A stretch of 64,000 bases of DNA, taken from positions 21,487,508 to 21,551,507 of the forward strand of contig NC_059093.1 in assembly GCF_020497125.1 (NCBI RefSeq), in the 5' to 3' direction. Shown in pieces: positions 22,556 through 31,437 of the stretch. The notes under the pieces were generated by a model. That model ran no database searches. It was not told the origin of the DNA and saw only the letters and a program-made list of their open reading frames with translations. Positions within the stretch are counted from its first letter, which is position 1. Every line of letters starts with the position of its first letter. The translations under genes were made by a program, and so were the position numbers. Origin of the DNA: Mauremys mutica. Lineage: Eukaryota > Chordata > Testudines > Geoemydidae.

Positions 22556-23410
22556 CCTGCCCCTGTAACATGGAGACTGGGAATCCAACACCAGCCAAAA
22601 GTGATCATTTCGGAAAGTAACCCAACATCTTTCCAACATACTGTAAAATCCACATGCAGACTCATACCCGAAACCTTGCAAGAAAATCTTCCTGAGGGGG
22701 TCTGAAGCACCTGCTGCTGGAGGGAAAGCGGGAGCCGTGGGTTGGGATTGAGGAGCAGCGTGAGGAGGGGCGGCCTGTGGGTTGGGATTGAGGGGCACTG
22801 GGAGTAGGAGGAGGCTGTGGGTTGGGACAGAGGAGAAGGGTGAAGAGGAGCAGGCTCTGGTTGGGAGTGAGGAGCAGTGAGCATAGGAGGGACTGAGGGT
22901 TGGATCTGAGGGGCACTGGGAAAAGAGGGGACATGGGTTTAGACTGAAGAGCATCCACATTTGGGGATCCAGCAGGACAGGGGAAGGCAGCAGGTGATTC
23001 TAATTCCTTAGGGATATTCTGTGTGTTTGTATGTGTGTGTGTGTGTGTGTGTGTGCAGGGGAGGAACATGCTCTATGCCCAGAGGCCTTTATTCCTCCAG
23101 GCTGCAAGGACAGAGGGGCTGTCAGGAAGTTGCCCCTTCAAACCCACACACAAAAAGGCCCTTCTGAGGAAAGGGAAAATCCTGCAGAGAAAAAGTAACA
23201 TCAAAGAGGACTCCAGAAACACAGTTTAAGATTTTAGTGAGTAGTTTATCACCTGACCAGGAACTTGAACCCTGGACCCTCAAATTAAAAGTCTGATGCT
23301 CTGCCAACTGAGCTAGGCAGACTCACAAAGGGAAAAATAGCAAGTTGGTGCAGAGGAGAAACTAGTCAAGAAAACAAGAGTGGGAAACAATACGAGAAAC
23401 CTGCTGCTTT
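22556..23410 (+). repeat. tRNA-Lys unit, duplicated at 57986-58780
   Basis: From CCTGCCCC through the tRNA-Lys gene to CTGCTG, this block matches 57986-58780 in the same orientation. Shared landmarks are ATGGAGACTGGGAATCC, the runs of GTGGGTTGGGATTGAGG repeats and a (GT)n tract at 23029-23056 that is much shorter in the other copy. Confidence 0.82.
23250..23322 (-). tRNA. tRNA-Lys(TTT)
   Basis: The minus strand contains TAGCTCAGTTGGCAGAGCAT, anticodon loop CTTTTAA (anticodon TTT), GAGGGTCCAGGGTTCAAG and a 3' end GGTCAGGTG, matching vertebrate tRNA-Lys(TTT) over 73 bases. Compared with the copy at 58588, the acceptor 5' strand (GTCTGCC) and the anticodon stem carry extra changes, so this copy is the weaker one. 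Confidence 0.78.
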
Positions 23411-23423
23411 CTCTGGCCTGGTC

Positions 23424-23635
23424 GGGGGGCTGTGCCGAACGGGTGTCCGCACTAAGCTTGGCATCAATATGGTGATCCCGGGGAAGCTTGGGGTCCCCAG
23501 GTTGCCTAAGGAGGAGTGCACCGGCCCAGGTCGGAAACGGAGCAGGTCAAAACTCCCGTGCCGATCAGTAGTGGGGTTGTGCCTGTGAATAGCCCCTGCA
23601 GCGTAGCCTGGGCAAGACAGTGAGACACGGTCTCT
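23424..23635 (+). ncRNA. RN7SL-like: SRP (7SL) RNA copy 1, 5'-truncated
   Basis: Starting at GGGGGGCTGTGCC, this matches vertebrate 7SL RNA from roughly nucleotide 105 to the 3' end, including GGTGTCCGCACTAAGC, CATCAATATGGTGAT, GGTTGCCTAAGGAGG and the SRP54-binding helix-8 region with GTCGGAAACGGAGCAGG and CAAAACTCCCGTG. It is the copy with the most conserved core and is followed directly by TTTTT, a Pol III stop. But the Alu domain is absent: the 5' junction sits inside the sequence that flanks the tRNA-Lys unit (CTGGCCTGGT), so it cannot make a full SRP RNA. Confidence 0.88.
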
Positions 23636-23640
23636 TTTTA

Positions 23641-24375
23641 TACACCCCCCTCCCCCGCAGAGCCTGGCTGGCGGGATGGGAGCTCCCATTGTGGGGATCC
23701 TGAACTGGTGGGAGGGACACACCCAAGCAACATGGATCTTGAAAAGGGGAACAGAGACACCCACAGATCCCGGATGGGGGCAGGCAGGGGAAACCACACA
23801 CGGGAGCTAGTTCATGTGGGGATCCTGAACTGGTGGGAGGGAGGCACCATGTACCAGGGACCTGAAACACAGAACAGGGACACCCACACACCAGGTATCT
23901 TGCAGCAAGAGCTGCAGTCTTGATTTACAAACTGCAAGTGATGGGGAATTTACCACCTCCCTTGCGGAGCTTGTTCCACTAGATAATTAGCCTCACGGTT
24001 AAAAAATGGTCATTTCCAGTTGGGATTTTCTGACATCAACTGCAAGCCAATGGGGTCTTGTTCAACCTTTGTCTGGTGAATTAAAGAACCCTTGAAATCA
24101 CATATTCCTCCTTCTGGGAATTTGTAAAACGTATTTAAACCAGTGATTAAATCGTCTCTTAACCTCCAGTCAATGAAATCAATTGAGCTTCTTCAGTCTC
24201 TCGCTGGAGACATTTTCCTTGTTTTTAAAGGCAAAAATCCTGATCTTTCCAATGGGAGCTGCTGCTTCAATGTTCAGTTTGGGGAGGGATTTGGCTGCAC
24301 TCAGAGATCTGCCCGCGGGTTACAATCTGCGATCCGAAGGGTCGATCGCAAACAGCGTTTAGATGGGACCGTCAG
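23641..24375. other. degenerate tandem repeats after 7SL copy 1, then unique sequence
   Basis: The first part (to about 23935) repeats units such as GGGGGACAGGGACACCCACA-like blocks and GGATCCTGAACTGGTGGGAG, seen again after 7SL copies 2 and 3. The remainder up to 24375 shows no gene. AGAGATCTGCC near 24305 is also found upstream of copy 4. Confidence 0.55.
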
Positions 24376-24450
24376 TGCCGCCCCCATGTGGCCAAAGGTT
24401 AGAACTGACCAGCAGAGTTTACAGCTGGAGCCTGGGACGCTCCTGAACAA
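24376..24450 (+). promoter_or_regulatory. conserved upstream module of 7SL copy 2
   Basis: The block from ATGTGGCCAAAGGTTAGAAC through GCAGAGTTTACAGCTGG to the 7SL start matches the blocks in front of copies 3 (25060) and 4 (26846). Conservation over this exact interval, at -75 to -1, suggests the external 7SL promoter. Which Pol III factor it binds is not determined. Confidence 0.5.
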
Positions 24451-24731
24451 ACTGGGCAGGAAGCCTCTCGCGTGGGATCCTCGCTGGGCAGCAGGAGGCG
24501 GAGGGAAGCTGGTTGTCAGGGCTCAGGGCAGCTCCCTGCCAGACTGAGCCAGTGTCTGTGCTAAGCTCAGCATCAATCAGGTGATTCTGGGCAGTTCGGG
24601 GTCCCCAGGCTCCCACAGGAGGGTGAAGTAGGTCACCCCTGGAGCAGGTTAAAGCTGCAGGGTGACAGTGGGGTTGCTGCCCCTGTGAACAGCTGCTGTA
24701 GCACCGCCTGGGCAGGACAGGGAGAGCCAGT
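24451..24731 (+). pseudogene. SRP (7SL) RNA copy 2, strongly diverged
   Basis: Despite heavy change, the order of 7SL landmarks is kept: GGCTCAGGGCAG for the Alu-domain end, GTGTCTGTGCTAAGCTCAGC, CATCAATCAGGTGATTC, GGTCCCCAGG, GGAGCAGGTTAAAGC and CCTGTGAACAG...CCTGGGCAGGACAG. The Alu domain no longer shows the conserved loops, and no T run follows. It is a pseudogene in line with copies 1 and 3. Confidence 0.72.
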
Positions 24732-25059
24732 TATACCCCCCCCCAGCCTGTATCGGGGGATGGGAGCACTCACACCCTGGGGACCCACCCACCAGAGATC
24801 TACTGGGGGGGAGAGTGGCACCCACACACCCAGGATGTTGTATGGGGGGGACAAGGGCATCCACACTCCGAGATCCTCTGCAGATGGACGGACACCCACA
24901 CAGCCAGGATTCTGTCTGGGGGGCATTGGTACCCCAACACCTGGGCTCCTGGACGGGGGATGGGGGGCACTGAAACATCCGGGATCTTACATGGGAGGAC
25001 AGCGGCGCCTGCAGCTCGACATGAGACGGGGGCGGGGGAAGCAGGAGCATTTCCCAGTT

Positions 25060-25136
25060 CCAGGCTGTCCCCGTCTGGCCAAGGCACAGAGCTCACAAGC
25101 AGAGTTTAAAGCTCCAGCTGCCAGGCCATAAAACAA
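25060..25136 (+). promoter_or_regulatory. conserved upstream module of 7SL copy 3
   Basis: TCTGGCCAAGGCACAGAGCTC and GCAGAGTTTAAAGCTCCAGC precede the RNA start as in copies 2 and 4. A TTTAAA-like core lies at about -35, and CATAAAACAA lies just before +1. Likely part of the 7SL promoter. Confidence 0.5.
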
Positions 25137-25438
25137 GCTGGGCTCCATGGCTGGTGCCTGTGATCCCAGCGCCTGGGGAGGCTGAGACAGGGTGGCGGAT
25201 TGGTTGAGCTCAAGAGTTCTGGGCTGCAGGGGGCTGTGCCGATTGGGTGTCAGCACTACATTCAGCATCAATATGGTGATCTCGGGGAAGCTTGGGGTCC
25301 CCAGGTTGCCTAAAGAGGGGTGAACCGACCCAAGTCAGAAATGGAGCAGGTCAAAACTCCTGTGCTGATCAGTAGTGGGATCGTGCCTGTGAATAGCCCC
25401 TGCAGCATAGCCTGGGAAGACAGTGAGACATGGTCTCT
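25137..25438 (+). ncRNA. RN7SL-like: SRP (7SL) RNA copy 3, full length
   Basis: The 302-nt segment is collinear with vertebrate 7SL RNA (about 300 nt), the scaffold of the signal recognition particle. The Alu domain is present, with TGGTGCCTGTGATCCCAGC and GGGGAGGCTGAGAC; then AGTTCTGGGCTGCAGGG, GGTGTCAGCACTA, ATCAATATGGTGATC, GGTTGCCTAAAGAGGGGTG, and the helix-8 arm with GGAGCAGGTCAAAACTCC. Changes fall in the apical part of helix 8 (GTCAGAAATGG for GTCGGAAACGG), and the 3' T run is degenerate (CTCTTCTTAG). It has an upstream module shared with copies 2 and 4. It is either a divergent gene or a recent pseudogene; copy number of functional 7SL elsewhere is unknown. Confidence 0.88.
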
Positions 25439-26345
25439 TCTTAGACCCCACCCCAACCCCGCAGAGCCTGGAGGGGGATGGGAGCACCCACATGCTGGGG
25501 AATCTGACTTGGGGGGAGGGACGCACCCAAGCAACACGGATCTTGAAAAGAGGAACAGCGACACCCACACACCACAGAGCCTGGATGGGGGCAGGGGAAC
25601 CACACACGGGAGCTAGCTCATGGGGTGGGGGGGACACCCATATGCTCCGTTGCACCATTCTTAATGAGAAGAACGGGGGCATCCGCACAACACGGATCCT
25701 TAATGAGCTGGGGGACACCCACACACTCCACTATTAACCAGGAGGGACAGGGGCACCAGACACCCCCAGTAGCATGGAGAACACCCACATCCACCGGATC
25801 CCTCATGGGGGGTAAGACAGAGGGGATTGTAATGGGGCCCAGCACACCCACGCACCAGGGATTGTTAAGGGTTGAAGGGACAGGGACACCCACACACACT
25901 GAGATCACGGCCTTGGAGGGACGCAAACCCTCCACAGAAGGTCCTGGTCTGTTCCATGATGGCAGCCCAGCCTGGGTGAGTCAAAGTCTCTTTTTATACA
26001 GCCACGCCCCAGAGATCCTGACTAGGGGGAGAGAGACACCCACCCACCAGAGATCCTTAATGGTCTAGGGTGCACCCACACACCAGGGATTCTTATGGGC
26101 GGGAAGAATGGAGACAGCCAGACACACTGAGATCACTTCCTCCAAGGAGCCTGGGCCAGACAGGGAGACACAGTCCCCCTTTACAGATCTGCCAGACAAC
26201 CTGCCTCCCACCCCCTCCACACAATGTTCTTATCTGGAGGTGAAGCCAGGGAAACCACATGGAGGATTCTTATCTGGGGAACTGGGGGGACCCACTTACC
26301 ACCAGAGATTCTTAAGGGCAGGAGGAACAGGGACTCCCACCTCTG
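25439..26345 (+). repeat. degenerate minisatellite between 7SL copies
   Basis: Irregular units of about 45-65 bp recur: GGATCCTTAATGAGCTGGGG, GGGACACCCACACAC, GACAGGGGCACC and similar. The same units follow copies 1 and 2 (23641-23935, 24735-25010), so they travelled with the 7SL duplications. Near 25945-26000 (AGCCTGGGTGAGTCAAAGTC TC) and 26150, short 7SL-tail-like pieces occur, possibly further decayed copies. Confidence 0.7.
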
Positions 26346-26492
26346 TAGCATGGGGGTGGGTCGCCAGCTGGGATCATCTGGGCATATTTCACCTCGTCAG
26401 CTCCCTGCCATTGCCTTGGGGGCCCCTTGTTCGCTGCCTCTGGCACCCAGTTTAGCCTCCTTCCTGAGGGCTGAAACGCTTTGATCTATCTA

Positions 26493-26590
26493 AGGTCTGT
26501 GGGATCAATACGTGTCATGGTGTAATTCTGTGATATTCGGGGGTCAGACTAGCTGAGCTAATGGCCCCTTCTGCCCTTAAACGCCATGAA
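26493..26590 (+). mobile_element. CR1 LINE 3' tail
   Basis: The short segment ends in GGGGTCAGACTAGCTGAG and AATGGCCCCTTCTGCCC, the typical last bases of CR1 elements. It is strongly 5'-truncated. Confidence 0.72.
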
Positions 26591-26845
26591 AACATTTCCC
26601 TGGTTTCTCCTTGTGCCTGACAGACACCACGGTGAGGGGCCCAATAGGAGATCCTGGACACAGCGCTCTGGCTTTTACTTTACTTGGGGACGTCAGCGCT
26701 TTCCTAGCAAAGCTGCTGCTAAAGCGCCGGATTTGGGGAACGGTTCAGCTCCGATTCAGAGATCTGCCTGTGCGGTGTGAACCTGCCACGAGGAGCGGGA
26801 AATGCAACCAGCACCGGGAGGCGTTGGCTGAGCTCCGGGCTGCCC

Positions 26846-26910
26846 CCGTGTGGCCAAAGCTTAGAACTGAGCAGCGGAGTTTAAAGCTGGTGCTGGGAGC
26901 GACCTGAACA
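26846..26910 (+). promoter_or_regulatory. conserved upstream module of 7SL copy 4
   Basis: CCCGTGTGGCCAAAGCTTAG and GAGTTTAAAGCTGGTGCTGG match the intervals upstream of 7SL copies 2 and 3 at the same distance from the RNA start. Confidence 0.48.
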
Positions 26911-27188
26911 CGCGGGGCACGAAGGCTCCTGCGTGTAACGCTTGTTGGGTGGGCAGCTGAGCGTAGCTGATTTCCGGAGTTCAGGGCTGCACCCCGGGGT
27001 GCGGAGCAGGTGTCCATGCTCAGGTTGGCCTCGCGATGATGGTTTATGGGAAATTTGGGGCCGCCAGTCTCCCTAAAGAGAGCGGAACCAGGCCAGAAAA
27101 GGAGGCTTTCAAAACTCTGGTACGAATTGCCAGTGGGACTGACCCTGTGAAGAGCCGCTGCAGCCCCGCCAGGGAGAGCCGGTCTCTC
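26911..27188 (+). pseudogene. SRP (7SL) RNA copy 4, diverged
   Basis: The segment keeps the 7SL order: AGTTCAGGGCTGC, GTGTCCATGCTCAGG, a variant of the CAATATGGTGA block (GATGATGGTTTATGG), CTCCCTAAAGAGAGCGG, CCAGAAAAGGAGGC, CAAAACTCTGGTACG, CAGTGGGACTG and CCTGTGAAGAGCCGCTGCAG, ending GGTCTCTCTTT. The helix-8 sequence is changed, and the 3' T run is short. It is probably a pseudogene that duplicated with its upstream module. Confidence 0.72.
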
Positions 27189-27346
27189 TTTGTGCAGCCC
27201 CCTCCATTCCTCAGGACAAGGGTTGTGCTCAAAGATCTGTGCCCCGTGTTTTCACCTCCATGTGAAGCACGCAGAGCAAATAGCCCTCAGCGCCTCAGCT
27301 CAGTTCCAGGCTCCACTTCCATTCGCTCAGGCAAGATGGTGCAGAG

Positions 27347-27612
27347 CAGGGCCGGCTTTAGGCCTATTTCACCAATTCCTCCGAATCGGGCCCCGCGCCT
27401 AAGAGGGCCCCACGTCCAGTGAGAATCCCTTCCCTGGCTAGAGGCGCCTTCTTAATTTTTACTCACCTGGCGGCGCTCTGGGTCTTCGGCGGCACTTCAG
27501 CGGCGGGTCCTTCAGTGCCGCCAAAGACCTGGAGTGAGTGAAGGACCTGCCGCCAAAGACTCGGAGCACCACCCAGTGAGTACAAGCCCCGCACTTCCTA
27601 AAGCCGGCCCTG
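27347..27612. mobile_element. hAT-like MITE with TSD and an empty paralogous site
   Basis: A 266-bp element has ends CAGGGCCGGCTTTAGG and CCTAAAGCCGGCCCTG, flanked by GTGCAGAG at 27339-27346 and 27613-27620. In the sister duplicate at 30390 the same sequence has one GTGCAGAG and no element. It belongs to the family of 21812-22555. Confidence 0.93.
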
Positions 27613-27753
27613 GTGCAGAGGAGCCCCTGGGTGGCTGTGGGCCTGGGGAGGCTTTTGATTTTTCGGCCTGACCGCTACGGGCAGCAAGGCCAAAAGTCAG
27701 ATGGCCTGCTCTCCCATCCACCACGCTCATCAGGAGCCCTTAGTCGACAGGCT

Positions 27754-27827
27754 CGGAGAATGCGGGCATCGCCCCCCACTACCTCTTGCATGCAAAGCGA
27801 GCGCTCTGCCGCTTGAGCTAATTCCCC
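27754..27827 (-). tRNA. tRNA-Ala(TGC) copy, likely decayed
   Basis: The minus strand reads GGGGAATTAGCTCAAGCGG, anticodon loop with TGC, GCAAGAGGTAGTGG and 3' end CATTCTCCG. It matches the vertebrate tRNA-Ala subfamily that begins GGGGAATTAGCTCAAG. One extra G lies in the T arm (74 instead of 73 bases), and the anticodon stem has a mismatch. Confidence 0.7.
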
Positions 27828-28924
27828 GCAGCTGGCCTGACTCTCAGGCACCAGGCAAAAAAAGGCAAGGGCTCTGTGGCCTTAAGCAGAACACAGCCTG
27901 AAATGGGGGGCAGGGGGGCGTGCTACCCAGAGCTGGGGAAGGGGGTCCGAGTCCCAGCCACGCTCCTCGGCACAAACTCCAACGCTCCCTCCCTGGAGTG
28001 TGTCTGGGCTGAGAGTTAGCCCCTGAAACAAGCACCAAACTTCAGAAGACAACGCAGGGATAGATCACTTGACGATTGCCTGCTCTGGCCATTGCCTCTG
28101 AAGCGCCTGGCATCGGTTACTGTCAGAAGACGTGACAGTGGCCTAGATGGACCATCGGTCTCACCCAGGAGGGCCGTTCCTATCTTCACCACTTTCCTCT
28201 AACCCAAGCAAAGCCAGGAGCAGGCCCAGCTCAGCAACTCTAGCAGGCTCCCTGGCCCCTGGCCCAGCATACAGCAAAACGACCCTGCCTCCGCCAGGAT
28301 AGACAGCCACCGACTCCCTCTTCCAGACCAACGCAGCCCTTCCCCGCTTTGGCTGTCTCCAAGCTGTCTGCGTGCTCTGCTCTGCTCCACGGCTGCCATG
28401 CTGCCTAAGATCAGGAGGCTGCGAGGTCTCACGGTCTCAGCTGAGCTGGTATCGCGTGCCACCCCGCCCATCTCCTCATTCCCTTCATGGACCCCTGGGA
28501 TGTGAGTAATTCTGTATTTGAGTGGCTCTCCCTCCCGGCCAATGAGCTTGGCGTAGACTAGCAGGGAGGGAGGAGGAAAGGGATTGTGCTCCAGTGAGAG
28601 CTCAGAAAGAAAGGTGCAGGTCCCCCACTAAAGCCCAGCCCAGCAGAGCACAGCAGAGCAAAGCAGGCTGGAGAATGTGTGTCTGGGTCTGACTACTTCT
28701 CCCCTGCTCTTCCATTTGAGCTAACTTCCCCCAGCTGTCTCCAGCCTCCCAGTCAGCGCAAGGGGGAGAAGGGCTGGGGTGGAAGAGCTTTGTGCTCCGC
28801 AAGGGCTGTCTTTTTGGGAGGCCAAGCGGGGAGAGGGATGGAGGCCACGGGAGGAGCTGAGCCGGCTGACTGTCCATGGCTTCTAAAAGAAGGGCAAGAG
28901 AAGGTCCCGTGGCTGCCTTGCCGC

Positions 28925-28997
28925 TGGAGAATACGGGCATTGACCCCGCTGTCTCTCGCATGCGAAGTGAGCGCTCTACCACTTGAGCTAATTCCCC
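28925..28997 (-). tRNA. tRNA-Ala(CGC)
   Basis: Seventy-three bases on the minus strand: GGGGAATTAGCTCAAGTGG with a good A box, GCTCACTTCGCATGCGAG with loop TTCGCAT (anticodon CGC), then GGGGTCAATGCCC and 3' end TATTCTCCA. The acceptor stem pairs. It is the best preserved of the tRNA-Ala copies in this stretch. A run of four T on the minus strand lies about 40 bases downstream. Confidence 0.82.
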
Positions 28998-29109
28998 TAC
29001 CTTGGCAAATGGCGTCTTGATCCATCCATTCAATAACGGAGGCCACATCGTTCCCCACGCCAGCCGGTGACTCCTTCCAAAAGGGTCAGGCAAGGAAGGT
29101 CTTCCTGTA

Positions 29110-29183
29110 GGCTGGCTAGCTCAGCTGGTTAGAGCGTGGTGCTAATAACGCCAAGGTCATGGGTTCAAGCCCCATGCTGGCCA
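29110..29183 (+). tRNA. tRNA-Ile(AAT)
   Basis: The 74-base sequence GGCTGGCTAGCTCAGCTGG... has anticodon loop CTAATAA with AAT at 29144-29146, a T arm ATGGGTTCAAGCCCCAT and a 3' strand GCTGGCC pairing with the 5' end. A and B boxes are close to consensus, and TTTT follows about 22 bases downstream. It looks functional. Confidence 0.9.
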
Positions 29184-30340
29184 CTGGGGGGGGTGGCTTC
29201 TGCTCTTTTGGCTGACTGCTAGGGGTGGCAGAGGCCAAAACCAGGTGGGCCGGGAGCTGGCAAGAGCCCTGCTGGGCGCCGGGCAGGACGAGACTCCGGA
29301 CACCTTGGTCTCCCCTCCCTGGGCTCCTCGCTCCACCTGCTGCCTGAAAGGAACTTGGGCCCGGGGAGGAGACGGGTGAGCCCGGCCGGCTGCCTTCCAG
29401 GCTCGTAGGAGGCCAGGCTTGAGCTGCCCACCCGCAAAGCCAAAATCGCAGGCCTGCCGGCTCGCCCCCATTGTCCACAGAGGGTTGACCTGATGGCCCG
29501 AATTCTTGCCGGCCGCCAGCTCCACCCAAATGGACCCGACACCGGATCACGCTCCCCAGCCCAAGCCACAGAGGAAGGCTTAATCCTCGGCACCCCAACC
29601 TAGGGGAGAGGCTTCACACTCCGCCGGCGCAGGGTGACCTTTGGGACTTCCCTGGACACCATCCTCCCACCGCCCACAGCCAGACCCCCCAAGCCCACCC
29701 CTCCGACAGGAAGGAGCAGGAGGACCACTCCGCCCAGGGGCACCACCACTCGAAGTCAGCTTCACTTGCATCCTCTTCTACCCCTTTCCTCCCAAGTTAT
29801 GCGCGCCTCACGGGAGCCGGCCCTGGGGAGACGCAGGCACCGCACTCTGACTGGCGCAAGCCAAACGCCCACACCGAGAGTTTAGCACGGGCTCTTGAGG
29901 CACTGGAGGAACCCCATGCAGACGCACTGATGGAGCTAAGCTTTACGGCCAAGGGCCCTACCTGTGCAGAAAGCCAACTTGCTTGTGAAAAAGACTCCTC
30001 TTTCGGCTCCCCTTCCAAACTTCCAAATGCCTCCAAATGGGAAAACACACCCACTGAAACACCCAAACGGTCCTAACGCTGGGGCCAGGCGAAAAAGAAA
30101 AGCAAGGAAAAGATTTCTAAATGGCCACCCTGCCAGAGTCGTACAGCTCCGCAAGTGAAACCCGTGGGAGGGACATTACACAGAAAAGGGGAATGGAAAG
30201 CTGCCCAAATTGAGATGCTGTGGAAAGCTACAGCCCCATCGCTACTCCTACTCTGCACACTTCTTGCAACAGCTGATGAACGGCCAGGTGCTTTTCGCAT
30301 CCAAGCCCACACCAGGGGAAGACGTTGAGAAGCTTCCCGT
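29184..30340. other. no gene seen
   Basis: GC-rich sequence without a supported gene. Some frames are open for over 100 codons on the minus strand, but they overlap one another in different frames and show no recognisable domain. Confidence 0.55.
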
Positions 30341-30376
30341 GGCTTGCCTGGTTCAGCTGGTCAGAGTGCGGCACTC
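30341..30376 (+). pseudogene. tRNA 5' half, Ile-like
   Basis: GGCTTGCCTGGTTCAGCTGG followed by TCAGAGTGCGGCACTC resembles the acceptor and D arm of tRNA-Ile (one extra base). Homology stops at the anticodon stem, where the duplicated 30382-30992 block begins. It marks a duplication junction inside a tRNA. Confidence 0.4.
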
Positions 30377-30381
30377 GTGGA

Positions 30382-30992
30382 GGCAAGATGGTGCAGAGGA
30401 GCCCCTGGGTGGCTGTGGGCCTGGGGAGGGTGGCTTTTCGGCCTGACCGCTACGGGCAGCAAGGCCAAAAGTTAGATGGCCGGCTCTCCCGTCCACCACG
30501 CTCATCAGGAGCCCTTAGTCGACAGGCTCGGAGAATGCGGGCATCGCCCCCCACTACCTCTAGCATGCAAAGCGAGCGCTCTGCCGCTTGAGCTAATTCC
30601 CCGCAGCTGGCCTGACTCTCAGGCACCGGGCAAAAAAAGGCAAGGGCTCTGTGGCCTTAAGCAGAACACAGCCTGAAATGGGGAGGGGGGCGTGCTACCC
30701 AGAGCTGGGGAAGGGGGTCCGAGTCCCAGCCACGCTCCTCGGCACAAACACCAACGCTCCCTCCCTGGAGTGTGTCTGGGCTGAGAGTTAGCCCCTGGAA
30801 CAAGCACCAAACTTCAGAAGACAACGCAGGGATAGATCACTTGACGATTGCCTGCTCTGGCCATTGCCTCTGAAGCGCCTGGCATCGGTTACTGTCAGAA
30901 GACGTGATAGTGGCCTAGATGGACCATCGGTCTCACCCAGGAGGGCCGTTCTTATCTTCACCACTTTCCTCTAACCCAAGCAAAGCCAGGAG
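30382..30992 (+). repeat. tRNA-Ala unit, duplicate of 27331-28226
   Basis: A close copy of the block at 27331-28226 but without the MITE, joined on its left to a tRNA-like 5' half and on its right to the flank of a truncated tRNA-Ala. Confidence 0.88.
30529..30602 (-). tRNA. tRNA-Ala(TGC) copy, likely decayed
   Basis: Almost identical to the copy at 27754, with the same extra G in the T arm; it differs in the 3' side of the anticodon stem (GCTAGAGG instead of GCAAGAGG). Probably non-functional for the same reasons. Confidence 0.68.
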
Positions 30993-31015
30993 AGGTCCCG
31001 CAGCTTCCTTGCCGC

Positions 31016-31052
31016 TGGAGGACGCGGGCATTGATCCCCCTGGCTCTTGGAG
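31016..31052 (-). pseudogene. tRNA-Ala 3' fragment, cut at the gypsy LTR
   Basis: The plus strand TGGAGGACGCGGGCATTGAT followed by CCCCCTGGCTCTTGG is the 3' part of a tRNA-Ala on the minus strand (discriminator, acceptor 3' strand, T arm, variable loop, end of the anticodon stem). Its flank, CCTTGCCGC, matches the intact copy at 28925. Homology ends in the anticodon arm, two bases before the LTR at 31053. The 5' half is not present at the other LTR. Confidence 0.7.
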
Positions 31053-31437
31053 TGTGGGGGAGTCCGACTCTGCACCCTTCTTCCTGGGACTCTCAGTGAT
31101 TTTAGCCAGCCAGTAAAACAGAAGGTTTATTGGGCACAGGAACACAGGCTACAGCAGAGCTTGTGGGCAGAGCCAGGACCTCTCAATCTGGCCTTTCTGG
31201 GGGGTTCAGGGTGCTTGGATCCCAGCCTAGGATTCTCTGAACTCCCCTCCCCCAGCCCCAAATCGAAACTGACTCCTCCTCTCCACTCGGCTCTCTCCTT
31301 TGTCTAGCTCCCCGGGCAGAGGTGTTGACCTCCCCTCCCCCCTGCCTAGCTCAGGTTACAGGCTGAATACCTGTCCCTCACCTAAAGTCCTCCCCGGCTC
31401 CCCCAACCTCCACACAGACAGCCCCTACTCCATCACA
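31053..31437 (-). repeat. Gmr1-type element, 3' LTR
   Basis: A 385-bp LTR (TGTGATGGAG...CCCCCACA on the minus strand) is nearly identical to the 372-bp LTR at 36533, with small indels. AATAAA-type signal CAATAAACCTTCTG lies within (minus strand), giving an R region. Confidence 0.88.

Larger units (their letters stand above)
27331..28226 (+). repeat. tRNA-Ala unit, duplicated at 30382-30992
   Basis: Apart from the MITE at 27347, this block from AGGCAAGATGGTGCAGAG to CAAAGCCAGGAG matches 30382-30992 closely, with few differences, so the duplication is recent. It includes a tRNA-Ala copy and a CR1-like fragment (GGCATCGGTTACTGTCAG). Confidence 0.88.

Noticed and set aside
22103..22620. Arg/Pro-rich frames on both strands
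   Set aside because: They lie in the CpG-rich array inside the MITE.
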